A stretch of DNA of 64,000 nt from RYN-230 sp963844695. Its GTDB lineage: Bacteria > Actinomycetota > Actinomycetes > Streptosporangiales > Streptosporangiaceae. Shown piece after piece: positions 36,783 to 45,286 of this stretch. The stretch spans positions 1 to 64,000 of the forward strand of contig CAWJPL010000007.1 of the NCBI GenBank assembly GCA_963844695.1, read 5' to 3'. The stretch's first letter is position 1, and each line of letters opens with the position of its first letter. Position numbers and translations under genes: made by a program. The notes under the pieces were generated by a model. It saw nothing but the letters and a program-made list of their open reading frames with translations, searched no databases and had not been told where the DNA came from.

Positions 36783-39245
36783 CACTCGCTCCGCAGCACG
36801 GTGGCGGCCGGCACCCGGGCCGCGGTCCAGCCGGGCCCGGCCGCGATGAGGTTGGCCAGCAGCAGGGTGGCCGGGATGGCCAGCAGCACCAGCGGTACCG
36901 GCACGTCGGCCTGCGACGCTACCCCAGCCGACCGGGCGAAGATGACCCAGGCCCAGCGCCCGGCGATCACCCCGAGCGGCAGCCCGACCAGCAGCGCCGC
37001 CCCGGCCAGGGTGCTGGCCTCCCAGAACACCACCCGCAGCAGCTGGCCGCGGAGCAGGCCGAGGGTCTTGAGCAGGGCCAGGTCCCGGTAGCGGCGGCGG
37101 ACGCCGGCCAGCAGCGCGTGGCTGAGCGTGCCGACCGCCAGCACGCCGAGGAGCACACCAAGGACGAGCGGCGTGTCGCGGACGCCGGTGTAGTGGTCGA
37201 TGTCGCTGGGCCGCTGGTCGGTGGTGACCAGGCAGAGGCCCCTCGGGCAGCCGGCCCGGGTGACCGCGGCTTCCAGACGGCCCGCGGCGGCCGGCAGGTC
37301 GGTGCCCGGCTTGTACCGGAGCAGGAAGAAGTTGTAACAGGTCGTGGGCCCGGTGCAGGCGGGCGGGTTGGGCTGGGACAGCACCGAGGCGGCGACCGCG
37401 GCCCCCGTCCCCAGATCTGTCGCGCTGCCGCCGCCGACGCTGAACGCCGCGAATACCGCCGAGCCAACGATCCGCATCATGGATGTGCTGCCGTTCGCGC
37501 TGACCCGGACCCGCTGCCCGACATGCAGACCGAGCAGGCGCAGGGTCCGCGGGCCGAGGGTAATCTGCCGGGCCCCGGCTGGGGCGTGGCCGGTGAGCAG
37601 GGTGAGGAACCCGCGGCCGTGCAGCTGCTCGATCCCGATCGCAGGCACCGACCGTGCCGCTGCCGCCGCCGGGGACAGCCACGCTGACCTGCCCATAGTT
37701 GCCCCCCGCGTACTGGTCCAGGCCGCTGACGCCCGCCAGGACCCGCCTGCCCACGCTGGCGGGCACGGACCCGACCTGCAGATCAAGCTGCTGGTCCCAG
37801 TTCTGCCCGTATGAGTGCGGCGTGCCGACCAGCCCGAGGAAGCTCGCGCCGAAGACGACCGCCGCCACGACCGCCGCCACCGCCAGCGCCGTCCCGGCCA
37901 GCGCGCTGCGCACCGGCACCGCGGTACGCCCGTGACCGGGCTCGAAGGCCATCCGCACTCCCAGGGCGCCCGGCACCGAGCCGGCCAGCCCCAGCGCCGG
38001 GGCCAGCCGGGAAGGCCGCACGGGCGCTGCCGGTTCGCCCAGCCCCAGCGCGCCCGGGGCCCGGGCAGCGACCCGCACCGCCCCGGGTATCAGCACCAGG
38101 AGCGGCGCGACGGCGATGACCAGGAATCCGGTGCCCAGAATCGTCCAGCTGACGTCGATTCCCGGGCTGGGCTCGGCGAAACGGGCCGCCCCGATAGGCA
38201 TCAGCGGGGACGCGGCTACGGCCACCGCGACGGCGACCACACCGCCGGCCACGGTCACCAGGGCCACCCTGGCCAGGGACAGCACCACGAGACGGGGCCG
38301 GGTCATGCCGAGGGCACGCAGGATCGGGAATTCCGCCGAGTCAAGGACGAGCTGGCGGTTCAGCAGCTGCCCGACGACAGCCAGCGCGATCAGGCCGGCC
38401 ATCGCGGCGAAGATCGCGAGGGCCACCGCTTCCGGCTGAATGGCCCGCTGGGCGGCCGCATACTCGGTGGCCAGGTGGACGATCTGGACGGCCCCCACCC
38501 GGTACCGCACGGCCAGGGCGACGGCCTGGCTGGTGAATGCGGCCGCGGCGGCACCGGGCTTGAGGGCCACGTAGCTGGCGCCACCGGCCGGATTGAACGA
38601 CTGGGCCAGGCGGGTACGGGAGAACGCCGGGCTCAGCAGCACCCGCGGCTCGGCGAGCTCGTGGGTGGCTGGCACGATCTCGTCGTCGGTCACCACGATG
38701 GCCGACACCCGGAAGGCCAGCCGTACCGCGTGCCCGATGTCGGCATTGCCGTTCCGCTGCGGGTACCCGATCAGACGCAGCGTGCCGCCCGGCCGCAGAT
38801 GCGCCCGGTCGGCCAGCGCCGGGCTGATCATGACCGCATGCGGGTTCGCCGGGTTGAAGATGCGGCCAGCCAGGACCTTGACCCGGTTCATGGCCACGCC
38901 CTCGCCACCAGAAAGGCTCGCCTCGGCCACGAGCCCCGAGTAGGGGGACGCACCGGGGCCAGGCAAGGACATCTGCAGGAACGCCACCGTGTCGGCCGCA
39001 GCCACCTGCGGAAGGCCGGCGACAGCCCGGAAGTAGCCGCGGAACCCGGACTGGGTGGGGCTGACCAGCAGGTCGGCGGCATGGCTGCGGCTCAGGAAGC
39101 GCGGATAGGCGGTGCTGGTGCGCCGCGCCCCCGCGGCGGCCACCAGCACCACCCCGCTGACCAGGCCGATCAGCAGCACTATGCCCAGCATGGGCCGCCA
39201 GCGCCGCCGCAGGTCAGCGCGCAACGTCAGCCAGGCCGCTCCCAT
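36782..39245 (-). CDS. FtsX-like ABC permease, subfamily C (P7), frameshifted
   Basis: About 820 residues: MGAAWLTLRADLRRRWRPML and GIVLLIGLVSGVVLVAAAGA, an extracytoplasmic domain, EAVALAIFAAMAGLIALAVV, DSAEFPILRALGMTRPRLVV, a second unit from TAVPVRSALAGTALAVAAVV, then a frame change near 37655 into VPAIGIEQLHGRGFLTLLTG and the C-terminal unit RRRYRDLALLKTLGLLRGQL, ending PAATVLRSE. It is the promoter-proximal gene of the P7-P6-P5-P4 operon and is divergent from the cyclic-nucleotide-binding gene across 166 bases. Like P5 and P6 it has the paired cysteine segments CTGPTTCYNF and GCPRGLCLV. Confidence 0.87.
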
Positions 39246-39411
39246 GGAGACGATTCAGCTACAGCCGGCCCCTGGCCGGCAAGGGTGCTAGGCACACCCG
39301 CAAGGGCCAGCCAGCACGCCAGCCGGGCCACAGGCAGCACGCCGACCGGCTGGCCGGCAAATACCAGCCAGTACCCTGGCCCGCGGCCGCGCGAGGGGCG
39401 AGTCTCGGAGT

Positions 39412-40416
39412 ATGCGATACGAAAGCAGCGTTACCTCAGTCTCGTGGATCCCGTCCGAGGCAGTCACCGGCCCCAGCCGGCTGGCCTTCGACTCGGGATT
39501 CGGCCACTACGACGACCCGCCGTCCGCGGAACTCGGGGACCTCGAGGAACTCCGCGCGGCGGACAAGTTCCGGTTCGCCAACATGCTGCGGGCCTGGATC
39601 GAGGTCGGCGACGACGGGCAGATCAGTGACGCCGGCTACGCCGGCACCGGCATGATCGGCTCCACCACACTCCAGCTGGCCGGCCTGCACGCCCGCTTCC
39701 AGGCGGTCAAGCTGCCCGACATCCAGCGCCCACCCGAGCAGGGGCCGGGCTGGGTGCGGTTCACCCAGACCGTCGGCGGCCGCACCGGGGTGCCCATGCC
39801 CCGGCCGGTCAAGCACCCCCCCTACGTGCAGTGGCTGGCCCCGCTGGTGTGGACCACGCTGACGCTGACCCTGCACGCCGACGGCACCGCCGAACCCGCG
39901 ATGACCGGGGCGAGCACGTTCCCCCGGCACTGGGTCTACGGCGCCGACGGCCACCTGACCCACAAGTCGGGCCTGACCGACTACGCCGGCTGGTCCGGCA
40001 CGTCGTTCGGCAAGCACAGCCCGTGGGGGGACGAGGATTCCCCGGCGCTGGTCACCGCGGTCGAGACCGCCCTGGAGCGGGCCCTGTCCGTCCAGTTGAT
40101 GCACGGTGCGGCGAAGCCGGTGATCAGCCGGTTCAGCGCGGGCGACACGCTGGTCCGCCAGGGCGAACCCGGAACCTCCGTCTATCTGGTGCTGGACGGG
40201 ATCATCCGGGTGGAACGGGAAGGCGAGCAGCTCGCTGAATACGGTCCCGGGGCGATACTCGGCGAGCGGGCCCATCTGGAAGGCGGTGTCCGCACGTCCA
40301 CACTGGTTGCGGCGACCGACTGCCGGGTGGCGTCGGCAGAAGCCAGCCAGTTCGAGCATGATGCTCTAGTGGAGCTTTCCGGGGGTCACCGGCGCGAAGA
40401 CGCCGGCCGAGGCTGA
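39412..40416 (+). CDS. Cyclic-nucleotide-binding (Crp-type sensor) domain protein without DNA-binding domain
   Basis: A 334-residue protein. Residues ~235-320 form a cNMP-binding beta-roll: VISRFSAGDTLVRQGEPGTS then VYLVLDGIIRVEREG and the phosphate-cassette-like GPGAILGERAHLEGGVRTST. The first ~230 residues (WIEVGDDGQISDAGYAGTGM onwards) are a conserved domain that I recognise only as common with actinobacterial cNMP-binding proteins; there is no helix-turn-helix. The cassette has GER and RTST, fitting binding of cAMP or cGMP. The start at ATG 39412 has GGAG upstream. One base separates its stop from the hydrolase start. It is divergent from permease operon P7-P4, and an adenylate-cyclase fusion is encoded 19 kb away. 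Confidence 0.82.
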   Translation: MRYESSVTSVSWIPSEAVTGPSRLAFDSGFGHYDDPPSAELGDLEELRAADKFRFANMLRAWIEVGDDGQISDAGYAGTGMIGSTTLQLAGLHARFQAVKLPDIQRPPEQGPGWVRFTQTVGGRTGVPMPRPVKHPPYVQWLAPLVWTTLTLTLHADGTAEPAMTGASTFPRHWVYGADGHLTHKSGLTDYAGWSGTSFGKHSPWGDEDSPALVTAVETALERALSVQLMHGAAKPVISRFSAGDTLVRQGEPGTSVYLVLDGIIRVEREGEQLAEYGPGAILGERAHLEGGVRTSTLVAATDCRVASAEASQFEHDALVELSGGHRREDAGRG

Positions 40417-40417
40417 G

Positions 40418-41269
40418 GTGCGGATACACCTCTGTGGGGTGCGCGGATCGACTCCGGCACCAGGAGCGGACTTTCTCCGCTACGGGGGGCACACTTCATG
40501 CGTCGCGATCGCCCACGATGACGCGTCGGTGCCGGCGCTGATCCTGGACGCCGGCACCGGACTGCGCCGGGCCACCACGCTGCTGGACGGCCGTCCCTTC
40601 GAGGGCGCCATCCTGCTCACCCACCTGCACTGGGACCACGTGCACGGGCTCCCGTTCTTCCGGGGCGGCGACCGGGAGGACGCCCGGGTCAGCTTGCTGC
40701 TGCCGGTGCAGGACTCCGGGGAGAGCGCCATGTCGGTGCTGGCCCGGGGCATGTCCCCGCCGCACTTCCCGATCGGGCCGGACGGCCTGCGCGGCGACTG
40801 GACGTTCGCCACGCTGCCGCCAGGCCAGCTGAAGGCCGAGGGGTTCACCGTGGAGGCCCGCGAGGTGCCGCACAAGGGCGGCCGGACCTACGGGTACCGG
40901 GTCAGCGACGGGCACTCGGTGGTGACCTACATCCCCGACCACTGCCCTACCGTGCTGGGACCCGGACCGGAGGGGCTGGGCGAGTATCATCCGGCCGCGC
41001 TGGACCTGGCGGCCGGCACGGACCTGCTCATCCACGACGCGTTCCTGCTCGCCGACGAGGTACCCGCAGAGGCGTCGTTCGGCCACGCGGCAGCGGAGTA
41101 CGCGGCGGGCCTGGGCGCGCGGGCCGGAGCCCGGCAGGTGGCGCTGGCGCACCACAAGCCGGACCGGACGGACGCCGACCTGGACCTGCTGGCGGCCCGG
41201 TTCGCGGCCGGCCCGCCCGGGCTCCCGGACGTCATCGTCGGCGCCGAGGGCGGGATACTCGACCTATGA
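40418..41269 (+). CDS. Metallo-beta-lactamase-fold hydrolase (possible cyclic nucleotide phosphodiesterase)
   Basis: A 283-residue protein of the ribonuclease Z/class II phosphodiesterase side of the MBL superfamily. MRIHLCGVRGSTPAPGADFL opens it, and the metal-binding motif is LTHLHWDHVHGLPFF, with later ligands VTYIPDHCP and LIHDAFLL and the terminal ALAHHKPDRTD. The start GTG 40418 follows the cNMP-binding gene by one base, and its stop overlaps the next start as ATGA. The coupling to a cyclic-nucleotide sensor suggests it acts on a cyclic nucleotide, but MBL hydrolases are diverse and the substrate is inference. Confidence 0.8.
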   Translation: MRIHLCGVRGSTPAPGADFLRYGGHTSCVAIAHDDASVPALILDAGTGLRRATTLLDGRPFEGAILLTHLHWDHVHGLPFFRGGDREDARVSLLLPVQDSGESAMSVLARGMSPPHFPIGPDGLRGDWTFATLPPGQLKAEGFTVEAREVPHKGGRTYGYRVSDGHSVVTYIPDHCPTVLGPGPEGLGEYHPAALDLAAGTDLLIHDAFLLADEVPAEASFGHAAAEYAAGLGARAGARQVALAHHKPDRTDADLDLLAARFAAGPPGLPDVIVGAEGGILDL

Positions 41270-42699
41270 GTAGCCCTGCTCCAGCCACCGACGCGATCGT
41301 GGTCGGCTCCGGCCCCAACGGGCTGGCCGCCGCGATCACCCTGGCCCGGGCGGGGCTCAAGGTCCAGCTCATCGAAGGGGCGGACACGCCCGGCGGCGGC
41401 TGCCGGACGGCTGAGCTGACCCTGCCGGGGTTCCGGCACGACGTGTGCTCGGCGGTCCACCCGCTCGCCGCGTCCTCCCCGTTCTTCACCAGCATCGACC
41501 TGGCCGCCCGGGGGGTCACGCTGTGCACCCCCAAGGTGGCGTTCGCCCATCCGCAGGACGGCGGGCGGGCCGCGGCGGTCGCGGGCTCGGTCGAGGAGAC
41601 CGCGGGTGGCCTCGGCCGTGACGCCGGCGCCTACCGGCGGCTGCTCGGCCCGCTGGTCCGGGAGGTGGGACTGACCCTGCCGGAGATCCTCGCCCCGATC
41701 CGGTCCGTGCCCCGGCATCCGCTGGCCATGGCCCGGTTCGGCCTGGACGGCTTGCCGCCCGCCACGATCCTGGCCCGGCGGTTTCGCACCGAGGAAGCCC
41801 AGGGCCTGTTCGCCGGGGTAGCCGCGCACTCGATGCTGCCGCTGAGCGCCCCGGTGACCAGTGCGTTCGGGCTGCTGCTCACGATGGCGGCGCACGCAGT
41901 GGGCTGGCCGGTGGTGGAGGGCGGCAGCGCCCGCCTCACCGAGGCGCTGCTCGCCGAGCTCGCGTCGCTGGGCGGCGAGGTGGAGACCGGCCACTGGGTG
42001 CGCTCCCTCGACGAGCTGCCGCCCGCCCGGGCTGTCCTGCTCGACGTGACTCCCCGCCAGCTGGTCGCGCTGGCCGGCGACCGGCTGACCGGGCGGCATC
42101 AGGCCGCGCTGCGCCGGTTCAGGTACGGGCCGGGAGTCTGCAAGGTGGACTTCGCGCTGAGCGGTCCCGTGCCATGGCAGGCCCCGGCGTGCCGGGAGGC
42201 GGGCACCGTGCACCTCGGCGGCACCCTGGCCGAGGTGGCCCGCAGCGAAGCCGACGTGAACGCGGGGCGGATGCCGGAGCGCCCGTACTGCCTGGTCGCC
42301 CAGCCGGGTGTGGTCGATCCGACCCGGGCGCCCGCTGGCCAGCACACCCTGTGGGCCTACTGCCACGTGCCTTCTGGCAGCCCTCGCGACGTGTCCGGCC
42401 TCATCGAGGCGCAGATCGAGCGCTTCGCGCCCGGCTTCCGCGACCTGGTCCTGGCCAAGTCGGTCCGGACCGCCGCCGACATGGAGCGTTACAACCCGAA
42501 CTACGTCGGCGGCGACATCAACGGCGGGGCCGGGACCCTGCTGCAGACCGTGCTGCGGCCCACCCCGCGGTGGAACCCGTACCGGACCGCGATCCCCGGC
42601 GTGTACCTGTGCTCCAGTTCCACCCCGCCCGGTGGCGGCGTGCACGGCATGTGCGGCCAGAACGCCGCCCAGGTCGCCCTGGCCGACCACTTCTCGTGA
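41266..42699 (+). CDS. Phytoene-desaturase-like FAD-dependent oxidoreductase
   Basis: A 477-residue flavoprotein: dinucleotide-binding motif AIVVGSGPNGLAAAITLARA and the following VQLIEGADTPGGGCRTAEL are typical of carotenoid desaturase-like NAD(P)/FAD oxidoreductases (CrtI/RetSat group). The end PGVYLCSSSTPPGGGVHGMC followed by GQNAAQVALADHF is the C-terminal FAD-binding segment. The middle domain lacks features that would identify the substrate. It overlaps the MBL gene by 4 bases (ATGA), so it belongs to the cNMP-binding/MBL operon. Its stop lies inside the large inverted repeat that separates it from the convergent chitinase. Confidence 0.85.
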   Translation: MSSPAPATDAIVVGSGPNGLAAAITLARAGLKVQLIEGADTPGGGCRTAELTLPGFRHDVCSAVHPLAASSPFFTSIDLAARGVTLCTPKVAFAHPQDGGRAAAVAGSVEETAGGLGRDAGAYRRLLGPLVREVGLTLPEILAPIRSVPRHPLAMARFGLDGLPPATILARRFRTEEAQGLFAGVAAHSMLPLSAPVTSAFGLLLTMAAHAVGWPVVEGGSARLTEALLAELASLGGEVETGHWVRSLDELPPARAVLLDVTPRQLVALAGDRLTGRHQAALRRFRYGPGVCKVDFALSGPVPWQAPACREAGTVHLGGTLAEVARSEADVNAGRMPERPYCLVAQPGVVDPTRAPAGQHTLWAYCHVPSGSPRDVSGLIEAQIERFAPGFRDLVLAKSVRTAADMERYNPNYVGGDINGGAGTLLQTVLRPTPRWNPYRTAIPGVYLCSSSTPPGGGVHGMCGQNAAQVALADHFS

Positions 42700-42749
42700 T
42701 CACGGTCACTATGCGGTGCGATTGCGCCCCTTAGTGACCGTGATCACGA
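42694..42749. terminator. Perfect 18-bp inverted repeat between convergent genes (bidirectional terminator)
   Basis: TCGTGATCACGGTCACTA at 42694-42711 is exactly repeated in inverse at 42732-42749 around a 20-base loop. It covers the oxidoreductase stop codon and ends 7 bases before the chitinase stop. The location and stem length fit a terminator serving both strands. No T-run is present, as is usual in actinobacteria. Confidence 0.8.
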
Positions 42750-42755
42750 TCGCGG

Positions 42756-44168
42756 CTAGCTGGGCAGGGTCCAGGACTGGTTGGCGGCGCCGGTGCAGGA
42801 CCAGATCTGCAGCTGGGTGCCGGGCGTGGTGGACCAGCCGGTGTCGTCGAGGCACTTCCCGGACTCCGGGTTGAGCAGCGCGCCGTCGCTCTGCGGGACC
42901 CAGACCTGGGCCCCGGTGCCGTTGCAGTCGTACAGGTCCACCGTCGCGCCGTTGGCCGTGCCAGCCGCGTCCACGTCCAGGCACTTGCCGAGAGCCTGGA
43001 GCGTGTTCCCGGAGGCGACGGTCCACTGCTGGGCGTTCGTGCCGTTGCACGTGTAGACCTGCACGGGGGTGAAGTCAGCGGAACTGGCCCCGCGTACGTC
43101 GACGCACAGGCTGCCGTAACCGGTGATCGGCCCGGTCGCGCCAGTGCCACCGCCGCCACTGGTGCTGCCGCTGGTGATCGCGTTGAAGATCTTCGAATAC
43201 GCGTAGCCGAGCGGCTTGTCGTAGCCGTCAACCTCCCAGAACGACAGTTCGGCGACGCCGTTGGACGCCGCGAAGCTCTCCAGCGTGGACGCGTTGGCCT
43301 GGGAGAAGAACTCGTTGTCGTCGTTCTGGCCCGCGATCGGGGTCAGCCCCATCCGGGCGTACGCCTGGCTGATGCTGATGCCGTACAGGCCGGCCAGCTG
43401 GGATGCGGTCGCCTGAGCCGCGGACTCGGCGTCGGACAGCGGGTTCTGGCCGTTGCCGAAGTCCATGGTCATGATGTTGACCACGCTGACCTTGACGCCG
43501 TAGGTCTGGGCGCTCTGCAGCACACCGAGTTCCGCGGACGGCAGTCCGTTGGGCGCCACGGCGAGGGTGTAGTCAACCTGGACCGCGGGGTTCTCCGCCT
43601 GTAGCGCGGCGAGGGCCTGGTTGCGCCGGGTGTTCGCGGCCGTGTCGCTGAGCGTGGATCCCTCGATGTCGAAGTCGAGCCGTTCCATGCCGTAGGTGTT
43701 TACCACGTTGGCGTAGGCCGCGGTAAGCGACGACACCGAGGTGCAGGTCTGGACCAGTTCTCCGCCGCTCTCCCCGCCGAAGGAGATGATGGCGGTGCCG
43801 CCCGCGGCTTTGAGCGAGTTCACCTGCGAGGTGAACGCCCCGACCGCATCGCCGTTGTCTTCCCATTCCGGGGTGCAGCCGGACTGCGGGATCAGGAAGG
43901 CCAGCGTGTAGTACTTGTCGCCGCTGGCACTGAGGTCGGCGGCCATATCGCTGGCGTCACCGCTGGTTATCTGCAGGTATGGGGCGGAGTAGTGAGCGGG
44001 CGGGGTCACCGCCGCGGTCGCGGCGGCCTACCCGGCCACGGTGGCCTGGCCTGCAGTGGTGCCCTGTGCGGTAGCGCCCAGGGCCGGCGCTAACCCAGCA
44101 CAGGCCCCTCCGATGGCCAGGGGCAGAGCCAGCAGGGGCGCGGCCAGCGTCCAACGTGCATGTCGCAT
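42756..44168 (-). CDS. Secreted GH18 chitinase with ricin-B lectin domain; in-frame amber after the signal peptide
   Basis: The catalytic domain (~280 residues) has the family 18 signature ERLDFDIEG, with general acid Glu, preceded by AIISFGGESGGE and followed by VNIMTMDFGNG and ELSFWEVDGYD. A GSTSGGGGTGATG linker leads to a ricin-B domain with three QxW motifs (AQQWT, AQVWV, NQSWT). Codons 1-46 from ATG 44168 form a clear signal peptide (MRHARWTLAAPLLALPLAIG), with GGAAAGGA upstream. Codon 47 is TAG at 44030-44028, after which the same frame continues through AAATAAVTPPAHYSAP. TAC to TAG would explain it. The signal peptide also has a rare TTA codon. The natural stop is also TAG, so general recoding is excluded. 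Chitin degradation outside the cell is the expected role. Confidence 0.85.
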
Positions 44169-44211
44169 CCGGGATCCTTTCCTCGGGGACCATTACCGGC
44201 CCGGGCAACAA

Positions 44212-44236
44212 ACTATTAATAAACTTTCCTAATAGT
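44212..44236. promoter_or_regulatory. AT-rich inverted repeat upstream of the chitinase
   Basis: ACTATTA at 44212-44218 and TAATAGT at 44230-44236 are perfect inverse arms around an 11-base centre, 45 bases upstream of the chitinase start. Read on the minus strand it includes TTAGGAAAGTTTATTAA, which resembles half of the TTAGGAAAGTTTCCTAA-like sites I recall before secreted hydrolase genes of streptomycetes. It stands out in base composition from its surroundings. An operator for a sugar-responsive repressor is likely. Confidence 0.55.
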
Positions 44237-44261
44237 GGCCCGAGATTATGCCCCCCTGCCT

Positions 44262-44520
44262 CCGCGGTCAATCCCTCCCCGCCTGCGTGGTCAATCCCCT
44301 CCCCCGCCCCGCGTCAACCCCCTCCCCCGCTTCCGCGGTCAACCCCCTCGCCCGCCTCACCGCCAATCCCTTGAGCCTGGCGGCCAATCCCTGGCCAGCC
44401 CACCGCCAATCCCTCCAGGCTGGCCCTCCAATCCTGGCCAACCGTCACCAATCCCCTCGAGCCGTCGGCCAATCCATGGCCGACCGCCGCCAATCCATTC
44501 CCGGCCCTGCGGCCAATCCC
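44262..44520. repeat. Array of twelve CCAATCC-type motifs with ~22-bp period
   Basis: A core CAATCC or CAACCC begins at 44269, 44292, 44315, 44340, 44364, 44385, 44407, 44429, 44449, 44470, 44491 and 44514, spaced 20-25 bases apart. It is usually preceded by GG or CG and followed by CTCC; the DNA between the cores is variable and C-rich. This is not a CRISPR, since the repeat is only 6-8 bases. It occupies most of the 640-base gene-free gap between the divergent chitinase and MarR genes. The period is close to two helical turns, putting the cores on one DNA face. Confidence 0.8.
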
Positions 44521-44700
44521 TCCAGGCTTGCGCTAGCGGCGGCACCACAGCCAACGAATTCGGGACTCGTGGATCGCGCCCGCCACCCAGCCCAGAAGTC
44601 CCGCGGCCCCGGCGAGGCCGCCGGCTGTGATCAGCCGATCTGGTGTCGCTGGGGCAGCACCATTCGGTTGATCACGAGCGTCCCTGCGTGCCGGTAGGGC

Positions 44701-44743
44701 GCGCGGGACGGGCGGCGGTAGGGGCGCGGGACGGGCGGCGGTA
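44701..44743. repeat. G-rich 20-bp direct repeat upstream of marR
   Basis: GCGCGGGACGGGCGGCGGTA occurs at 44701-44720 and again at 44724-44743 (period 23), with a partial third copy after it. The tracts of G could form quadruplex structures on the plus strand. It ends 30 bases before the MarR operator. Between 44520 and 44700 I see no other feature. Confidence 0.7.
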
Positions 44744-44773
44744 CGGGCGCGCGGGGGCCCTCGCCCGGAATGC

Positions 44774-44802
44774 TGTACATGTACATAGAAGCTATGTACA
44801 CT
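44774..44802 (+). promoter_or_regulatory. MarR operator overlapping a leaderless promoter
   Basis: TGTACATAG (44780-44788) and CTATGTACA (44792-44800) are perfect inverse arms around AAG; a further palindrome TGTACATGTACA covers 44774-44785. TACACT at 44797-44802 is a likely -10 element, 7 bases before the MarR ATG, so binding would block its own transcription. The AT-rich operator stands in strongly GC-rich DNA. Confidence 0.75.
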
Positions 44803-44809
44803 AAATGGC

Positions 44810-45286
44810 ATGACAGGGCAGCGGCTGGATCCTCCGGTGACGGGGCTGGTGTGGAGGTTGTCGATGCGGTGGCGGTCGGCCATCGACCGGGCCATCACGC
44901 CGCTCGGCCTCACCAACGCGCAATACTCCGTACTCGCCCCGCTGCTGGGGATGGAGCGGTCTGGCCAGCGGCCGAGCCAGCGCCAGCTGGCCGACTTCAC
45001 CGGGCTGGAACCGCTCTACGTCTCCAAACTGGCCCGGGCCCTGGAGCAGGCCGGCCTGATCGAGCGCAGCGGCCACCCGGACGACAGCCGGGCGGTCCAG
45101 CTCAGCCTCACCGACCAGGGCCGGGAGGTTACGGCCCAGGCCACCGAGCGGGTCCGGGGGCTGCAAGACGAGCTGACCGCCCCGCTCGGCGGCCTGGACA
45201 GCCCGGCTACCCGGAGCCTGATCGACTCGCTGCACACCCTGCTCGGATCCACCCCTCCGCACAGCCAGACAGGAGCAGACCAATGA
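44810..45286 (+). CDS. MarR-family transcriptional regulator
   Basis: A 158-residue winged-helix protein. Helix 1 begins LVWRLSMRWRSAIDRAITPL, the recognition part is RQLADFTGLEPLYVSKLARA then LEQAGLIERSGHPDDSRAVQ and the wing LSLTDQGREV. The DDSRA motif is the MarR wing hallmark. The start ATG 44810 lies directly behind a palindromic operator, consistent with autorepression. The stop overlaps the next gene's start (ATGA at 45283), so a second regulator is co-produced. Ligand unknown; MarR proteins of this type respond to phenolics, oxidants or antibiotics. Confidence 0.9.
   Translation: MTGQRLDPPVTGLVWRLSMRWRSAIDRAITPLGLTNAQYSVLAPLLGMERSGQRPSQRQLADFTGLEPLYVSKLARALEQAGLIERSGHPDDSRAVQLSLTDQGREVTAQATERVRGLQDELTAPLGGLDSPATRSLIDSLHTLLGSTPPHSQTGADQ

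Noticed and set aside
20444..39245. Programmed frameshifting in the permease genes
   Set aside because: Breaks are at different positions in each paralogue, two paralogues are intact, and no slippery heptamer is shared.
42756..44168. Recoded amber (TAG as sense) in the chitinase
   Set aside because: The same gene ends with TAG, and no specific read-through signal or pyrrolysine genes are visible.
44262..44520. CRISPR array
   Set aside because: The repeated core is only 6-8 bases with a 20-25 base period, far below a CRISPR repeat plus spacer, and no cas genes are present.
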